NCBI GenBank assembly: GCA_022361315.1
Contig: JAKSBB010001108.1
Location: 1-23,222, forward strand
Direction of reading: 5' to 3'
Source of the DNA: Desulfobacterales bacterium
GTDB taxonomy: Bacteria > Desulfobacterota > Desulfobacteria > Desulfobacterales > Desulfobacteraceae
Length of the DNA: 23,222 nucleotides
The notes beneath the pieces are model-generated. The model saw nothing but the letters and a program-made list of their open reading frames with translations. It had not been told where the DNA came from and made no database searches. Every line of letters begins with the position of its first letter. Position 1 is the stretch's first letter. This document shows positions 1 through 7,335 of the stretch, piece by piece. The position numbers and the translations under genes were made by a program.

Positions 1-948
1 CAGTTCAATGATCAGGTCGTCTTTCAGGCCGGAGCCGAAGTTCAGATTCTCTGCCCCCAGGGCCGGCACCAGGGTTTTTTTGTTCAGGCAGGCCACAAGG
101 GCTTCGGCAGAGCCCTTGACCAGGATAATATCGTCCCTGCGGATTTCCACCTCTGCCCTGGCCGGGTCCAGGATATTGCCTTTTCTGAATATTTCAATTA
201 CTCCCAGTCCCAGCTCCGATTCTCCGTGGGAGATGATGTCGGACCGTCCGATCAAGGGGGATTTTTCCGGTACAATCAGTTCTGCCAGGTAGCGTTTTTC
301 ACTAGTCTCGTTGATTTCACACACCGGCCCCAGCCGCCGGGGCATAAGTCGTCCGGAGAAGACCAGAAGAAAAACAATGCCCACAATGGCAATGGGCAGT
401 CCCACGATGCCCAGTTCAAACATGGCCAGGGGGGGATATCCGTATGCGGTGGCCAGATCGCTGACGATCAGATTGGTGGAGGTGCCGATCAGGGTACAGG
501 TACCGAACAGAATGGAGGCGTAAGACATGGGGATCAGCAGGGTGGACGGAGAAAAGTTGCACTGGCAGCTCAGACCCATGACAATGGGGATAAAAAGTAC
601 CACCACCGGGGTGTTGTTGATAAATGCGGAGGCCAGTCCCACGGTGGCCAGTATGAAGATGAAGGCATACCGCCGGTTGGACCCGGACAGGCGCAGGACC
701 AGTTCGGTTACATAGCTAACCGCTCCGGTCCGCATCAGCCCCCGGCTGAGCAGGAACATGGCTGCCACCGTAATGACGGCCGGATTGGCAAATCCGGCCA
801 CGGTTTCCCTCGGGGTGAGAATACCGGTGAGGGAAAGCACCACAAGAATGCCAATGGCGGTCTTATCTACGGATATCTTCCCCGTCACCAGAAGGATTAA
901 GGTGGTGATCAGAATAAGGGTGACAAGCTGTATTTCTAATGGAAACAT
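1..948 (-). CDS. SLC13/DASS-family permease with RCK_C (TrkA_C) domain, 5' part only
   Basis: Partial gene: 316 codons from the start are visible and the frame is still open at base 1. The first ~205 residues are hydrophobic helices with two SLC13/ArsB-type signatures, AFINNTPVVVLFIP (residues ~108-121) and GTCTLIGTSTNLIVS (~149-163), where NNT and STN resemble the paired Na+/carboxylate-binding motifs of the family. From ~215 to ~300 a soluble stretch (LAELIVPEKSPLIGRS ... DIILVKGS) looks like an RCK_C/TrkA_C domain inserted between the two transport halves, as in many bacterial SLC13 permeases. Likely role: Na+-coupled anion or dicarboxylate/sulfate uptake; substrate not readable. Two ATGs compete (954 and 948). 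ACGGAG lies directly against the first but 6 nt before the second, so 948 is preferred. It is separated from the upstream symporter operon by a terminator and may have its own promoter at 1004-1031. Confidence 0.85.
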   Translation of the reverse strand, partial: MFPLEIQLVTLILITTLILLVTGKISVDKTAIGILVVLSLTGILTPRETVAGFANPAVITVAAMFLLSRGLMRTGAVSYVTELVLRLSGSNRRYAFIFILATVGLASAFINNTPVVVLFIPIVMGLSCQCNFSPSTLLIPMSYASILFGTCTLIGTSTNLIVSDLATAYGYPPLAMFELGIVGLPIAIVGIVFLLVFSGRLMPRRLGPVCEINETSEKRYLAELIVPEKSPLIGRSDIISHGESELGLGVIEIFRKGNILDPARAEVEIRRDDIILVKGSAEALVACLNKKTLVPALGAENLNFGSGLKDDLIIEL

Positions 949-1003
949 AGCCATCTCCGTTTGGGTCTAAGACTCAGTGTCGGTCTGATAGACTGTGGCA
1001 GAG

Positions 1004-1031
1004 AAGATAATCACGATTTATGTGATGTAAA
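1004..1031 (-). promoter_or_regulatory. candidate sigma70 promoter for the SLC13 gene
   Basis: On the minus strand TTTACA (1031-1026) and TATCTT (1009-1004) are separated by 16 nt, giving a start point ~50 nt before the SLC13 start codon. It begins at the T-tract of the preceding terminator, which suits an independently transcribed gene. Match is by eye only. Confidence 0.35.
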
Positions 1032-1062
1032 AGAAAAGCCCCGGCCGGAGGAGGGCCGGGGC
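1031..1062 (-). terminator. intrinsic terminator of the symporter operon
   Basis: Perfect 9-bp G+C stem GCCCCGGCC/GGCCGGGGC (1038-1046 and 1054-1062) with a 7-nt loop, followed on the minus strand by TTTTCTTTT. It lies ~80 nt beyond the stop of the small membrane peptide gene and ends the symporter/peptide transcript before the SLC13 gene. Confidence 0.85.
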
Positions 1063-1139
1063 AAGGTCCTGAATGGGAATAAAAGGGTCCGATCAGCCCG
1101 GTGTTCCCTCAGGGTGCGTGGTCGATACTATTGGGGTAT

Positions 1140-1226
1140 TTATCCCCACCATCCCCATCCGAATGAGGCGGTGAACAGGATGCAGAATATAAGGGTTGCA
1201 ATGAGGTACTTGTCTTCTAAAGCCAT
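1140..1226 (-). CDS. 28-residue membrane peptide, likely small accessory subunit of the adjacent symporter
   Basis: ATG at 1226, TAA at 1142-1140. A ribosome binding site AAAGGAAA sits ~8 nt upstream, and the gene begins 24 nt after the symporter stop, before the shared terminator. The peptide has a short charged N-terminus (MALEDKY), one hydrophobic helix (LIATLIFCILFTASF) and a Trp/Gly-rich end (GWGWWG). Several Na+-symporter families have tiny membrane partners encoded next door (MetS with the NSS transporter MetP, DUF3311 proteins with SSS transporters). By position, length and topology this fits such a partner, but I cannot name its family. What is seen: start, RBS, helix, operon position. 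Inference: that it is translated and binds the symporter. Confidence 0.65.
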   Translation of the reverse strand: MALEDKYLIATLIFCILFTASFGWGWWG

Positions 1227-1250
1227 AATCAGTTTCCTTTTGTATTTGGG

Positions 1251-3038
1251 TTAGGCTGTATCCGCTTCCTTGGTCACATCCAGGGTTTCCGTGTCTGCCC
1301 TGCGGATTTGCTCCTCCGAGGTGGTTGCCATCTCGGCTTTGAAACAGAGCGCCCACATCATCACAATGCCCACCATCCACCACAGGATTTGCCAGGACCA
1401 GATGGCCGGGAAACCGCAGAAAGAAAGGGCTGAGTTGCCTATAAGTACGCCGGGGCCCAGGGCCATGAAGAACCAGGCCGGCACGAGGAATTTCATCCGC
1501 CGGCGCCACTTCTTACCGTTCTCGCTGGGGCCGTCCACAGAGTCCAGCCATTCCCTGACCTCTTTCTGGCGGCTCCGGGTTTCGTCATTATCCTTGATCC
1601 CCAAGCCCCTGCACAAATATGCCACGGCGAGGGCGGTGAAAATACCCCAGCCGGCCGTATGGATGGACAGGGGATACTGGTAGATATAATAGGTGATGAA
1701 ACAGACCACGATGGCGGCAATCAGTCCAAGGACAACCCCCAGGGAAGGAAACCTGAATCCCCAGTGCACCCCCATCAGGGCCAGATACATGATGGTGCCG
1801 AAGGCCGAGGCAAATCCGCCGATCATTACGATGGCGTCGGTGGAGGTGAGGCTGACCACCACGGCGGCCACAGCGAGGATGGTCGCAAAGACCCGGTTGG
1901 TCCAGATTTGTTCCGTGTGGGTGCCCCCCTGTTTCCTGACGTAGCGCCACCAGAAGTCCCGCTGGATGATGGTGCCGCCGGTGCCGATATATGGCGCGGC
2001 TGTGGAGTGTATGGCCGCAATGGCACCCAGGAAGACGATACCCAGCACCGGTCCGGGCAGGAACTTCACCATCAGCATGGGAACGACATCGGAGTCGACT
2101 TTCGGTGCAATTTCTCCGGCCATCTCCAGAATGCGGGCTCCCATGCCCTGAAAGGCGGTGAAAAAGAAAAGGCAGACACCCACCACAAAGGTGGACATAA
2201 ATACTTGCTGCCAGGCCAGGGCCTTGGGGTTGGCCATGCCGAAGTTCCAGAGGGTAAAAGCGGGAGAGGACTGGATGCCCATCAGGGCAAACATATAAGT
2301 GAGGATCATCACCGCTGTCCAGCCGCCGGACCCCAGGCCGAAGTGAATGAGCCCGGGCACGGAGGTATACTTGTCATCCAGGGTGTTGATGGCGGCCGTG
2401 AGCCCGGACCATCCGCCGATGAGATCGGATTTGAGGACAAAAACTCCTAAAAGCACGATGCCGGAAACCAGCAGGCAGAACTGGATAACCCCCACCCAGG
2501 TGCTGGCCCGCAGGCCACCGGTAACCACATAAAACCAGACGATGAATGCCATGAATACCAGGCCGTATGTTTCGGGAATGCCGGCCACCCAGTAGAATAA
2601 CTTGGCTGCGGTGATCAACTGAAGCCCCGAATAAAATATGGAGTATAAAAAGGCGGCCACTACGGTCAGCCACCGGACTGCTTCATTGTTATAATAATAG
2701 GCAAACATATCCCCCGGGGTAATGAAGCCGTACCGCTTTCCCATCAGCCAGTTCCGCTTGGCGAAAAAGGTGCCGGTGATGGGAATGGTCAGCACATACA
2801 TGGAGGCGAAGGCATATACCAGCCCGGCGCTCCAGATCAGTCCGGGGTGCCCCACAAAGGTCCAGCCGGAAAACGATGCTGCCGTCGCAGCCATTAAAAA
2901 GGCGATAAAGGGGATGGAGCGGCCGGCCACAGAGTAACCGGAGGCTGTTTTTTCCATAAAAAAGCCCCGCAGGCCCCACCAGAAACAATAGATGATGTAT
3001 AGCCCCAGCAAAAGAAATACCCAGGTTTTTGGTTCCAT
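1251..3038 (-). CDS. sodium:solute symporter (SSS family, SLC5-like)
   Basis: 595 residues, inner membrane, ~13 predicted helices. Early helices read like SSS TM1-TM2: AGRSIPFIAFLMAATAASFSGWTFVGHPG (two overlapping stretches, residues ~38-66) holds the Ala/Ser/Gly positions where Na+ is bound in this family; later GFITPGDMFAYYY and YVVTGGLRASTWVGVIQ are also typical. A charged cytoplasmic segment (residues ~470-500, DNDETRSRQKEVREWLD) precedes two last helices, and the tail is hydrophilic and acidic. Substrate cannot be told; organic acid or amino acid uptake is usual. Start: an upstream TTG at 3053 extends the frame by five codons, but these codons are the ribosome binding site itself; AAGGAGGAG stands 4-5 nt before ATG 3038, so that is the start. 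It is followed by the 28-residue peptide and a terminator, and faces the ATPase/BTAD regulator across a 336-bp divergent region. Confidence 0.9.
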   Translation of the reverse strand: MEPKTWVFLLLGLYIIYCFWWGLRGFFMEKTASGYSVAGRSIPFIAFLMAATAASFSGWTFVGHPGLIWSAGLVYAFASMYVLTIPITGTFFAKRNWLMGKRYGFITPGDMFAYYYNNEAVRWLTVVAAFLYSIFYSGLQLITAAKLFYWVAGIPETYGLVFMAFIVWFYVVTGGLRASTWVGVIQFCLLVSGIVLLGVFVLKSDLIGGWSGLTAAINTLDDKYTSVPGLIHFGLGSGGWTAVMILTYMFALMGIQSSPAFTLWNFGMANPKALAWQQVFMSTFVVGVCLFFFTAFQGMGARILEMAGEIAPKVDSDVVPMLMVKFLPGPVLGIVFLGAIAAIHSTAAPYIGTGGTIIQRDFWWRYVRKQGGTHTEQIWTNRVFATILAVAAVVVSLTSTDAIVMIGGFASAFGTIMYLALMGVHWGFRFPSLGVVLGLIAAIVVCFITYYIYQYPLSIHTAGWGIFTALAVAYLCRGLGIKDNDETRSRQKEVREWLDSVDGPSENGKKWRRRMKFLVPAWFFMALGPGVLIGNSALSFCGFPAIWSWQILWWMVGIVMMWALCFKAEMATTSEEQIRRADTETLDVTKEADTA

Positions 3039-3053
3039 AATCTCCTCCTTCAA

Positions 3054-3104
3054 TTAAGGGTGGTTGTGAAAACGATTGGTGTTGAATTGATTGGATTGTG
3101 GCAT
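3054..3104 (-). CDS. possible 16-codon leader peptide ahead of the symporter
   Basis: ATG 3104 to TAA 3054, peptide MPQSNQFNTNRFHNHP, ending a few bases before the AAGGAGGAG site of the symporter. It is preceded by AAAGGAGGTG, but that sequence is so close to the ATG (2-3 nt after GGAGG) that efficient initiation is doubtful. The peptide is rich in Asn, Gln and His and has no run of a single amino acid, so classic amino-acid attenuation is not obvious. It may instead be an accidental frame inside an mRNA-stabilising leader. Confidence 0.3.
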   Translation of the reverse strand: MPQSNQFNTNRFHNHP

Positions 3105-3137
3105 CACCTCCTTTCCTCTATCCGGCATCCCTGCCGG
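3103..3137 (-). promoter_or_regulatory. 5' hairpin plus 13-nt perfect anti-16S (super Shine-Dalgarno) sequence in the symporter leader
   Basis: On the minus strand a compact hairpin CCGGCA-loop-TGCCGG (3137-3122, 4-nt loop) is followed six bases later by GAAAGGAGGTGAT (3115-3103), complementary over 13 bases to the standard 3' tail of bacterial 16S rRNA (ATCACCTCCTTTC). The symporter has its own site 50 nt further on, so this one is not needed to start it. A 5' GAAAGGAGG that binds ribosomes and protects mRNA is known from Bacillus cry3A (STAB-SD); a similar role here is inference. Confidence 0.5.
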
Positions 3138-3256
3138 CAGATGGTGAAACGGACAGGCAGAACCTTGGATGAATCTTCCTATAATCCCGGGCAATTAATT
3201 CAGGGCTAAACAGGAATTAAAAATTAACTAAATTATGGAATAAATTAATTTTTCTC

Positions 3257-3286
3257 TTGCCCGGCAGGGAAATCAGCAGATATAGA
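3257..3286 (+). promoter_or_regulatory. candidate promoter of the ATPase/BTAD regulator
   Basis: TTGCCC (3257-3262), 18-nt spacer, TATAGA (3281-3286). The upstream 60 bp (3190-3256) is markedly A+T rich, as expected for a divergent promoter region. The -10 overlaps the inverted repeat at 3282-3304. Weak consensus match, judged by eye. Confidence 0.3.
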
Positions 3287-3304
3287 TAGACTATCCTTAT
3301 CTAT
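3282..3304. promoter_or_regulatory. operator-like overlapping inverted repeats in the divergent promoter region
   Basis: ATAGATA (3282-3288) and TATCTAT (3298-3304) form a perfect 7-bp inverted repeat with a 9-nt spacer. A second palindrome GATAG-A-CTATC (3285-3295) overlaps it. The element lies between the symporter and its divergent regulator and over the likely -10 of the regulator. A binding site for that regulator is a reasonable guess; the rest of the 3139-3256 interval shows only A+T-rich DNA. Confidence 0.4.
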
Positions 3305-3374
3305 TCCCCGCTGGTTAAAACCGCTACGTTCTCCCCTACTGCTGGACAACCTTTAACCCCGCAAAGGAACGCCT

Positions 3375-6300
3375 ATGGGTAGACTGCCGGTAAATCTTCG
3401 ACCCCCGGATGTCACGGATGCCATCCCCAGGGATGCGGCAAATCCGGATATGGTTGCCGCATACAAACTGACGATAATAACCGGGGGGCCGGGGTATGGA
3501 AAAACCACCCTGGCCGCACAGATCGTGGCCCCGCCGGGGGTGGATAAAATATGGATCAGGCCGATACCGGACCGCAGGTTCTTTCTCCGGTTCCTTAACT
3601 GGCTGGCAAAAGGTCTTGCCTCTTATTATCCGGGGTTCACCACATATACGGACGATGACATTTTAGATATTGGGGACATGGCGGGGTTCATCGACACCCT
3701 GGCATCCTGTATTGAGCAGGATTTGTTTCTGGTCATAGATGAGTGCGGTGCACTGGATGAAAGCCCGGAAACCCTGGCGTTTGTCCAGGCGCTCCTTGAC
3801 CGGCATATCCCTTATCTGCACCTGATTCTTTCCGGTCGAAAGCTGCCTGCACTCAAACTTTCCCGGCTAACGGCAGGCCGGGAGGTACTTCGGTTGGGAG
3901 AGCCGGACCTGGCATTTGGCAGGGAAGGCATCCGTCAACTTTATGCCGGTGTGTTCGGACTGAATCTGTCGGTGGATGAGGTTGAACAGCTCTGGAACAA
4001 AACACGGGGCTGGGTGTCCGGCCTGGTTCTTTTTCATGAGGGCTTGAATGGTCCCGGTGCATCCACGGGGCGTTCACTGCAGAGTCTTTCCGGTTCGCAC
4101 CACCTCATCGCCGACTATTTCAAAGAAAACGTATATGATCTGCTGTCACCGGAAGAGCAGATCGTTTTGGTCAAGACAGCTGTTCTCGATCCTCTGGATG
4201 CTGACTTCTGCAGCCGGTTCCTGGGCCGCGCCCGGGTTAAGAAAATACTGCGCCGTCTTGAAACCAGGCATTGTTTTGTCCGGTCACTGGATCCTGAACA
4301 ACATCTGTTTTCTGTGCATCCACTCTTCCGGTCGTTTTTGGCCGAGCAAATCCCCGCCTTTCTGGGACCGGAGTACCCGGAGCGGCTTAATACCAGGGCC
4401 GCCAGATTGTATGAGAGGGATGACCGGGGACCCGAGGCTCTTGTTCATCATATCCGTGCGGGTAACCTCGGGGATGCCTCGCGACTGCTGAACCGGTTCG
4501 CCCGCCCCATAATCAAGCAGGACCGGCCCCACATGCTCAAATCTCTTCTATCGGTTATCCCTGCCCATTACATGGACGACGAACCCTGGTTTCAATACCT
4601 GCAGGCCGGCTATTACGGGCTGTGCAGTCAGTTGAAGATGGCCGTCAATGCCTATGAACGGCTTTTGAAAATTTTCCGGAGCCAGAGGGATGATCAGGGC
4701 GAATGCCTGGTCCTGATGGAACTGGCCGAGTACTATCAGACGGCGGGCCGCATGAAGCGGGCGGAGCATGCCTATAACCGGATTATTGCCAAGGATGCCC
4801 TCGATCCTTTTTTGACGATTATGGTCATGGGGCATCTGGTCAGGGTGTTGGCCCTGGCGGGCCGTACCGGGGAGGCGGACCGGTATGCGGACAAGGCAAA
4901 AAAATTGACGGATCGGCTTGAGGACAGCCGGGAGCTGAATCTGGCCCAGGCGTGGATTTATGTGGCGTCCGGGTACAGATATGCCTTTTCCGGCGGGTAT
5001 CAGCGGGCCATGGAACTGGGGGAAAGTGCCAAGCCGCTGCTCTCCGCCGTCGGTGAATACCGGTTTCTTTTTTCCGCCTATTTTCTGATTTCCTATGCCT
5101 GTTTCTATTTAGGCCGGTTTGCCAAGGGGGTGGCATTGGCGGAGGAGGGCCTTGAACTGGCGCGGGAAAGAGGGATTTACGATGAATTCTCGGAGTTTTT
5201 AAGATTGTTGCGGGCCAAAAACCGGCTTGAATTGGCTTCCCTGTCAGAGAAGGAGGTCAGCAGCACACTGACGGATTGTAAGAAGAGCCTCCACGCCTTT
5301 GAAACCAGTGATTTTCCCGGCGGTGTTGCCCAGGGGTATCTGGTGCTTCACCAGGCGTACCTCCGGCAGGGGGAGACGATACGTGCGGAAAAATCATTGC
5401 GCAGGGGGATCGCCGCTGTCCGGGGAGATGATATGCCCCTGGTTAAGAACGAGCTTCACATTGCCCTGTCCCGTCTCCTGCTGTTTGAAAGGGAACCCGA
5501 TGGAAAGCAGGAAGCCTTTTCTCTGCTTAAGGCTGCCGAGCAGGAGGTGCTGCATTCCGGGTGGCACATCTCTTGGATTTCTAGGATATTCGCCAGATAT
5601 TACTGGGAGCACGGCCACAGGGAAACTGCATATAAATACATGGTGTACGCCTTGAAAATCGCAGAGGAAGAAATGTTTGATGCCTGGGTGCTCAGGGAGA
5701 CCGGCTGGGTAATTCCTCTGCTGGTGTCAATGGCATCAATCGGGGCCATGAGAACTTATGTACGGAAATTATTCAGCGGGATGAATGCCACTGTCCACAC
5801 AAATCTTGCCATACTCAAGAAGGAGGCGGATGAGGTGTCGGGTAAGACCATCCGGCACCTGATGGCGCTGGTGCCCAAACCGCCTCCCAAGCCGTTGTCC
5901 GTGACATTATTCGGCCGGTTCCGTCTCTTTGTGGGAGAGACCGAAATCCTGCCGGAACAGTGGAAGAGCCGCAAAGCCCTGACCCTGTTCAAGTTCCTTC
6001 TTGCCAAAGGCCGGCAGGGCTTTGTGGACCGGGATATGCTGATGGAGCTTCTCTGGCCGGACGAAGATCCCAGGAAAAGTGCCCAGCGGTTTCACGTGGC
6101 CCTGGCTTCCGTGCGGAAAACCCTTGAACCGGACATTCCCCGGGGCATCCGCTCGGCCTATATCCGAAGGTCCGGCACCGCCTATAAGATAGAACTTGGA
6201 CCCGGTGGCCGGGTGGACACGGACCGGTTTGCCGAATTGCTTTCAGAGGCCGGGGCGTCCATCGATCCGGACATGCAACTGCGCTGTTATAAGAAAGCCG

Positions 6301-6656
6301 CGGATATCTATCAAGGCCCCTTTCTCATGGAAGACCCCTACGATGCGTGGTGTGTCCCCATCAGAGAAGGGTACAAAAAGACGTACCTCGGTGTATTGGA
6401 AAATATTCTTGTTTTTAATGAACGGCGATGTGTCTGGGATACATGTATCTCGGTGGCAACGGAGTATCTGGCCCAGGACCCCTATGATGAGGCCATGATA
6501 CGGCGGTTGATGCAATATCATGCCGCCGCAGGGAATCCCCTGATGGTATCCCGGGTCTACAGGGATTTTCAGGAGGCCGTCATCGGTGAATTCAACTGCC
6601 GGCTCAGCGAAGAAACCCGGACCGTATACCGAAAACTGGTGTCCCGGGCATCATGA
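3375..6656 (+). CDS. MalT/LAL-like ATPase regulator with OmpR-type HTH and BTAD C-terminus
   Basis: 1093 residues, cytoplasmic transcription activator. Residues ~30-330 are a STAND-type P-loop ATPase: Walker A GGPGYGKTT (37-45), Walker B LFLVIDEC (117-124), followed by a winged-helix-like region. Residues ~340-830 are helical and repeat-like (many AxxY/GxxxxA pairs such as AGRMKRAEHAYNRI), consistent with a TPR superhelix that would bind ligand or partner. MalT itself ends in a LuxR HTH; here the end is different: LSVTLFGRFRLF (~840) opens an OmpR/SARP winged HTH, followed by a bacterial transcriptional activation domain (~940-1090). Start ATG 3375 has AAAGGAA 6 nt upstream. Transcribed divergently from the symporter, so it probably controls it, with the TPR part sensing a related solute or metabolite. 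No response-regulator receiver domain is present. Confidence 0.88.
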   Translation: MGRLPVNLRPPDVTDAIPRDAANPDMVAAYKLTIITGGPGYGKTTLAAQIVAPPGVDKIWIRPIPDRRFFLRFLNWLAKGLASYYPGFTTYTDDDILDIGDMAGFIDTLASCIEQDLFLVIDECGALDESPETLAFVQALLDRHIPYLHLILSGRKLPALKLSRLTAGREVLRLGEPDLAFGREGIRQLYAGVFGLNLSVDEVEQLWNKTRGWVSGLVLFHEGLNGPGASTGRSLQSLSGSHHLIADYFKENVYDLLSPEEQIVLVKTAVLDPLDADFCSRFLGRARVKKILRRLETRHCFVRSLDPEQHLFSVHPLFRSFLAEQIPAFLGPEYPERLNTRAARLYERDDRGPEALVHHIRAGNLGDASRLLNRFARPIIKQDRPHMLKSLLSVIPAHYMDDEPWFQYLQAGYYGLCSQLKMAVNAYERLLKIFRSQRDDQGECLVLMELAEYYQTAGRMKRAEHAYNRIIAKDALDPFLTIMVMGHLVRVLALAGRTGEADRYADKAKKLTDRLEDSRELNLAQAWIYVASGYRYAFSGGYQRAMELGESAKPLLSAVGEYRFLFSAYFLISYACFYLGRFAKGVALAEEGLELARERGIYDEFSEFLRLLRAKNRLELASLSEKEVSSTLTDCKKSLHAFETSDFPGGVAQGYLVLHQAYLRQGETIRAEKSLRRGIAAVRGDDMPLVKNELHIALSRLLLFEREPDGKQEAFSLLKAAEQEVLHSGWHISWISRIFARYYWEHGHRETAYKYMVYALKIAEEEMFDAWVLRETGWVIPLLVSMASIGAMRTYVRKLFSGMNATVHTNLAILKKEADEVSGKTIRHLMALVPKPPPKPLSVTLFGRFRLFVGETEILPEQWKSRKALTLFKFLLAKGRQGFVDRDMLMELLWPDEDPRKSAQRFHVALASVRKTLEPDIPRGIRSAYIRRSGTAYKIELGPGGRVDTDRFAELLSEAGASIDPDMQLRCYKKAADIYQGPFLMEDPYDAWCVPIREGYKKTYLGVLENILVFNERRCVWDTCISVATEYLAQDPYDEAMIRRLMQYHAAAGNPLMVSRVYRDFQEAVIGEFNCRLSEETRTVYRKLVSRAS

Positions 6657-6882
6657 TGTGTATGCTGGAGAGCGCCGTTAGAGAATTGTTGGGTGTCAAC
6701 TATGGCATCAACTATTGGGGGGAGGATAAAGATGTCTGAAAAACAAACCATAATCCGATACCGGTAAAAGGCCGGGATGATAAAACGCTTTTGTTTTACT
6801 CCGGGTTTGTGTAGATTTTGATTGATGTAATTTATAAAATTGTTCAGACATATGCCTTTGATACTGTGAGACAAGGAGCCCC

Positions 6883-7329
6883 ATGACTACCAGCCGGTTT
6901 GATGCCATAGTAAGAACATTGAGAGCCAATAAGCACAAGCTGACCCCCCAGCGGCTGGCCATTGTACGGGTACTTGCGGAGAGCCAAGGACATCCCAGTG
7001 CCGAGACCATTTACGAACAGTTGAAGGGTGATTTCCCCACCATGAGCCTGGCAACGGTATACCGGAATATCCAGCTGATCAAATCCCTGGGGGAGGTGCT
7101 GGAGCTGGGGTTTCCGGACGGCGGAAACCGGTATGACGGGAAAAAGCCCTATCCCCATCCCCACCTGGTCTGCATCCGGTGCAAAAAGATTATGGATCCC
7201 GATTTGGAAAGTCTGGCGGATATGAAGATGGAATTATCCAAAGAGACCGGGTACAGGGTGATCAGCCACCGGCTGGATTTTTTTGGTATATGTCCGGAGT
7301 GCGCCGCAGAAAAAGAATCGATCTCGTAA
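6883..7329 (+). CDS. Fur-family metalloregulator, PerR-like
   Basis: 148 residues. N-terminal winged helix with the family signature KLTPQRLAIVRVLAESQGHPSA (split at QRLA/IVRV; residues ~19-40) and recognition helix TMSLATVYRNIQLIKSLG. C-terminal dimerisation domain has two Cys pairs, CIRC (~residues 106-109) and CPEC near the end, the structural zinc site of Fur/PerR. Sensor-site candidates are the His of GHPSAE, the Asp of NRYDG, the two His of PHPHLVC and the Asp of IMDPD, arranged as in Bacillus PerR (His37, Asp85, His91, His93, Asp104), so Fe/Mn peroxide sensing is more likely than iron uptake control; Fur itself is not excluded. AAGGAG lies 4 nt before the ATG. The stop is only 6 nt before mrpA, so it is probably the first gene of the Mrp operon. 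I could not find a convincing Fur or PerR box upstream. Confidence 0.85.
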   Translation: MTTSRFDAIVRTLRANKHKLTPQRLAIVRVLAESQGHPSAETIYEQLKGDFPTMSLATVYRNIQLIKSLGEVLELGFPDGGNRYDGKKPYPHPHLVCIRCKKIMDPDLESLADMKMELSKETGYRVISHRLDFFGICPECAAEKESIS

Positions 7330-7335
7330 TATGCT

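Noticed and set aside
226..900. Long open frame on the plus strand (224 codons)
   Set aside because: It lies antisense to the SLC13 permease, whose minus-strand reading gives clear family motifs; the plus frame has low-complexity Gly/Gln/His composition typical of shadow frames.
1659..2450. 263-codon plus-strand frame inside the symporter
   Set aside because: Antisense shadow of the SSS gene; Gly/His/Asp-rich translation with no recognisable domain and no ribosome binding site.
3038..3053. TTG start of the symporter five codons upstream of ATG 3038
   Set aside because: Those codons are the AAGGAGGAG ribosome binding site of the ATG start.
6779..6796. AAAAC/GTTTT mini-hairpin as terminator of the ATPase/BTAD gene
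   Set aside because: Only five A-T-dominated pairs with no following T-tract; too weak to call.
6800..6882. Possible Fur/PerR box or promoter in GATGTAATTTATAAAATTG before the PerR-like gene
   Set aside because: A+T-rich and promoter-like, but no symmetric match to the Fur 19-mer or the PerR TTATAAT-N-ATTATAA pattern, and -35/-10 spacing is poor.
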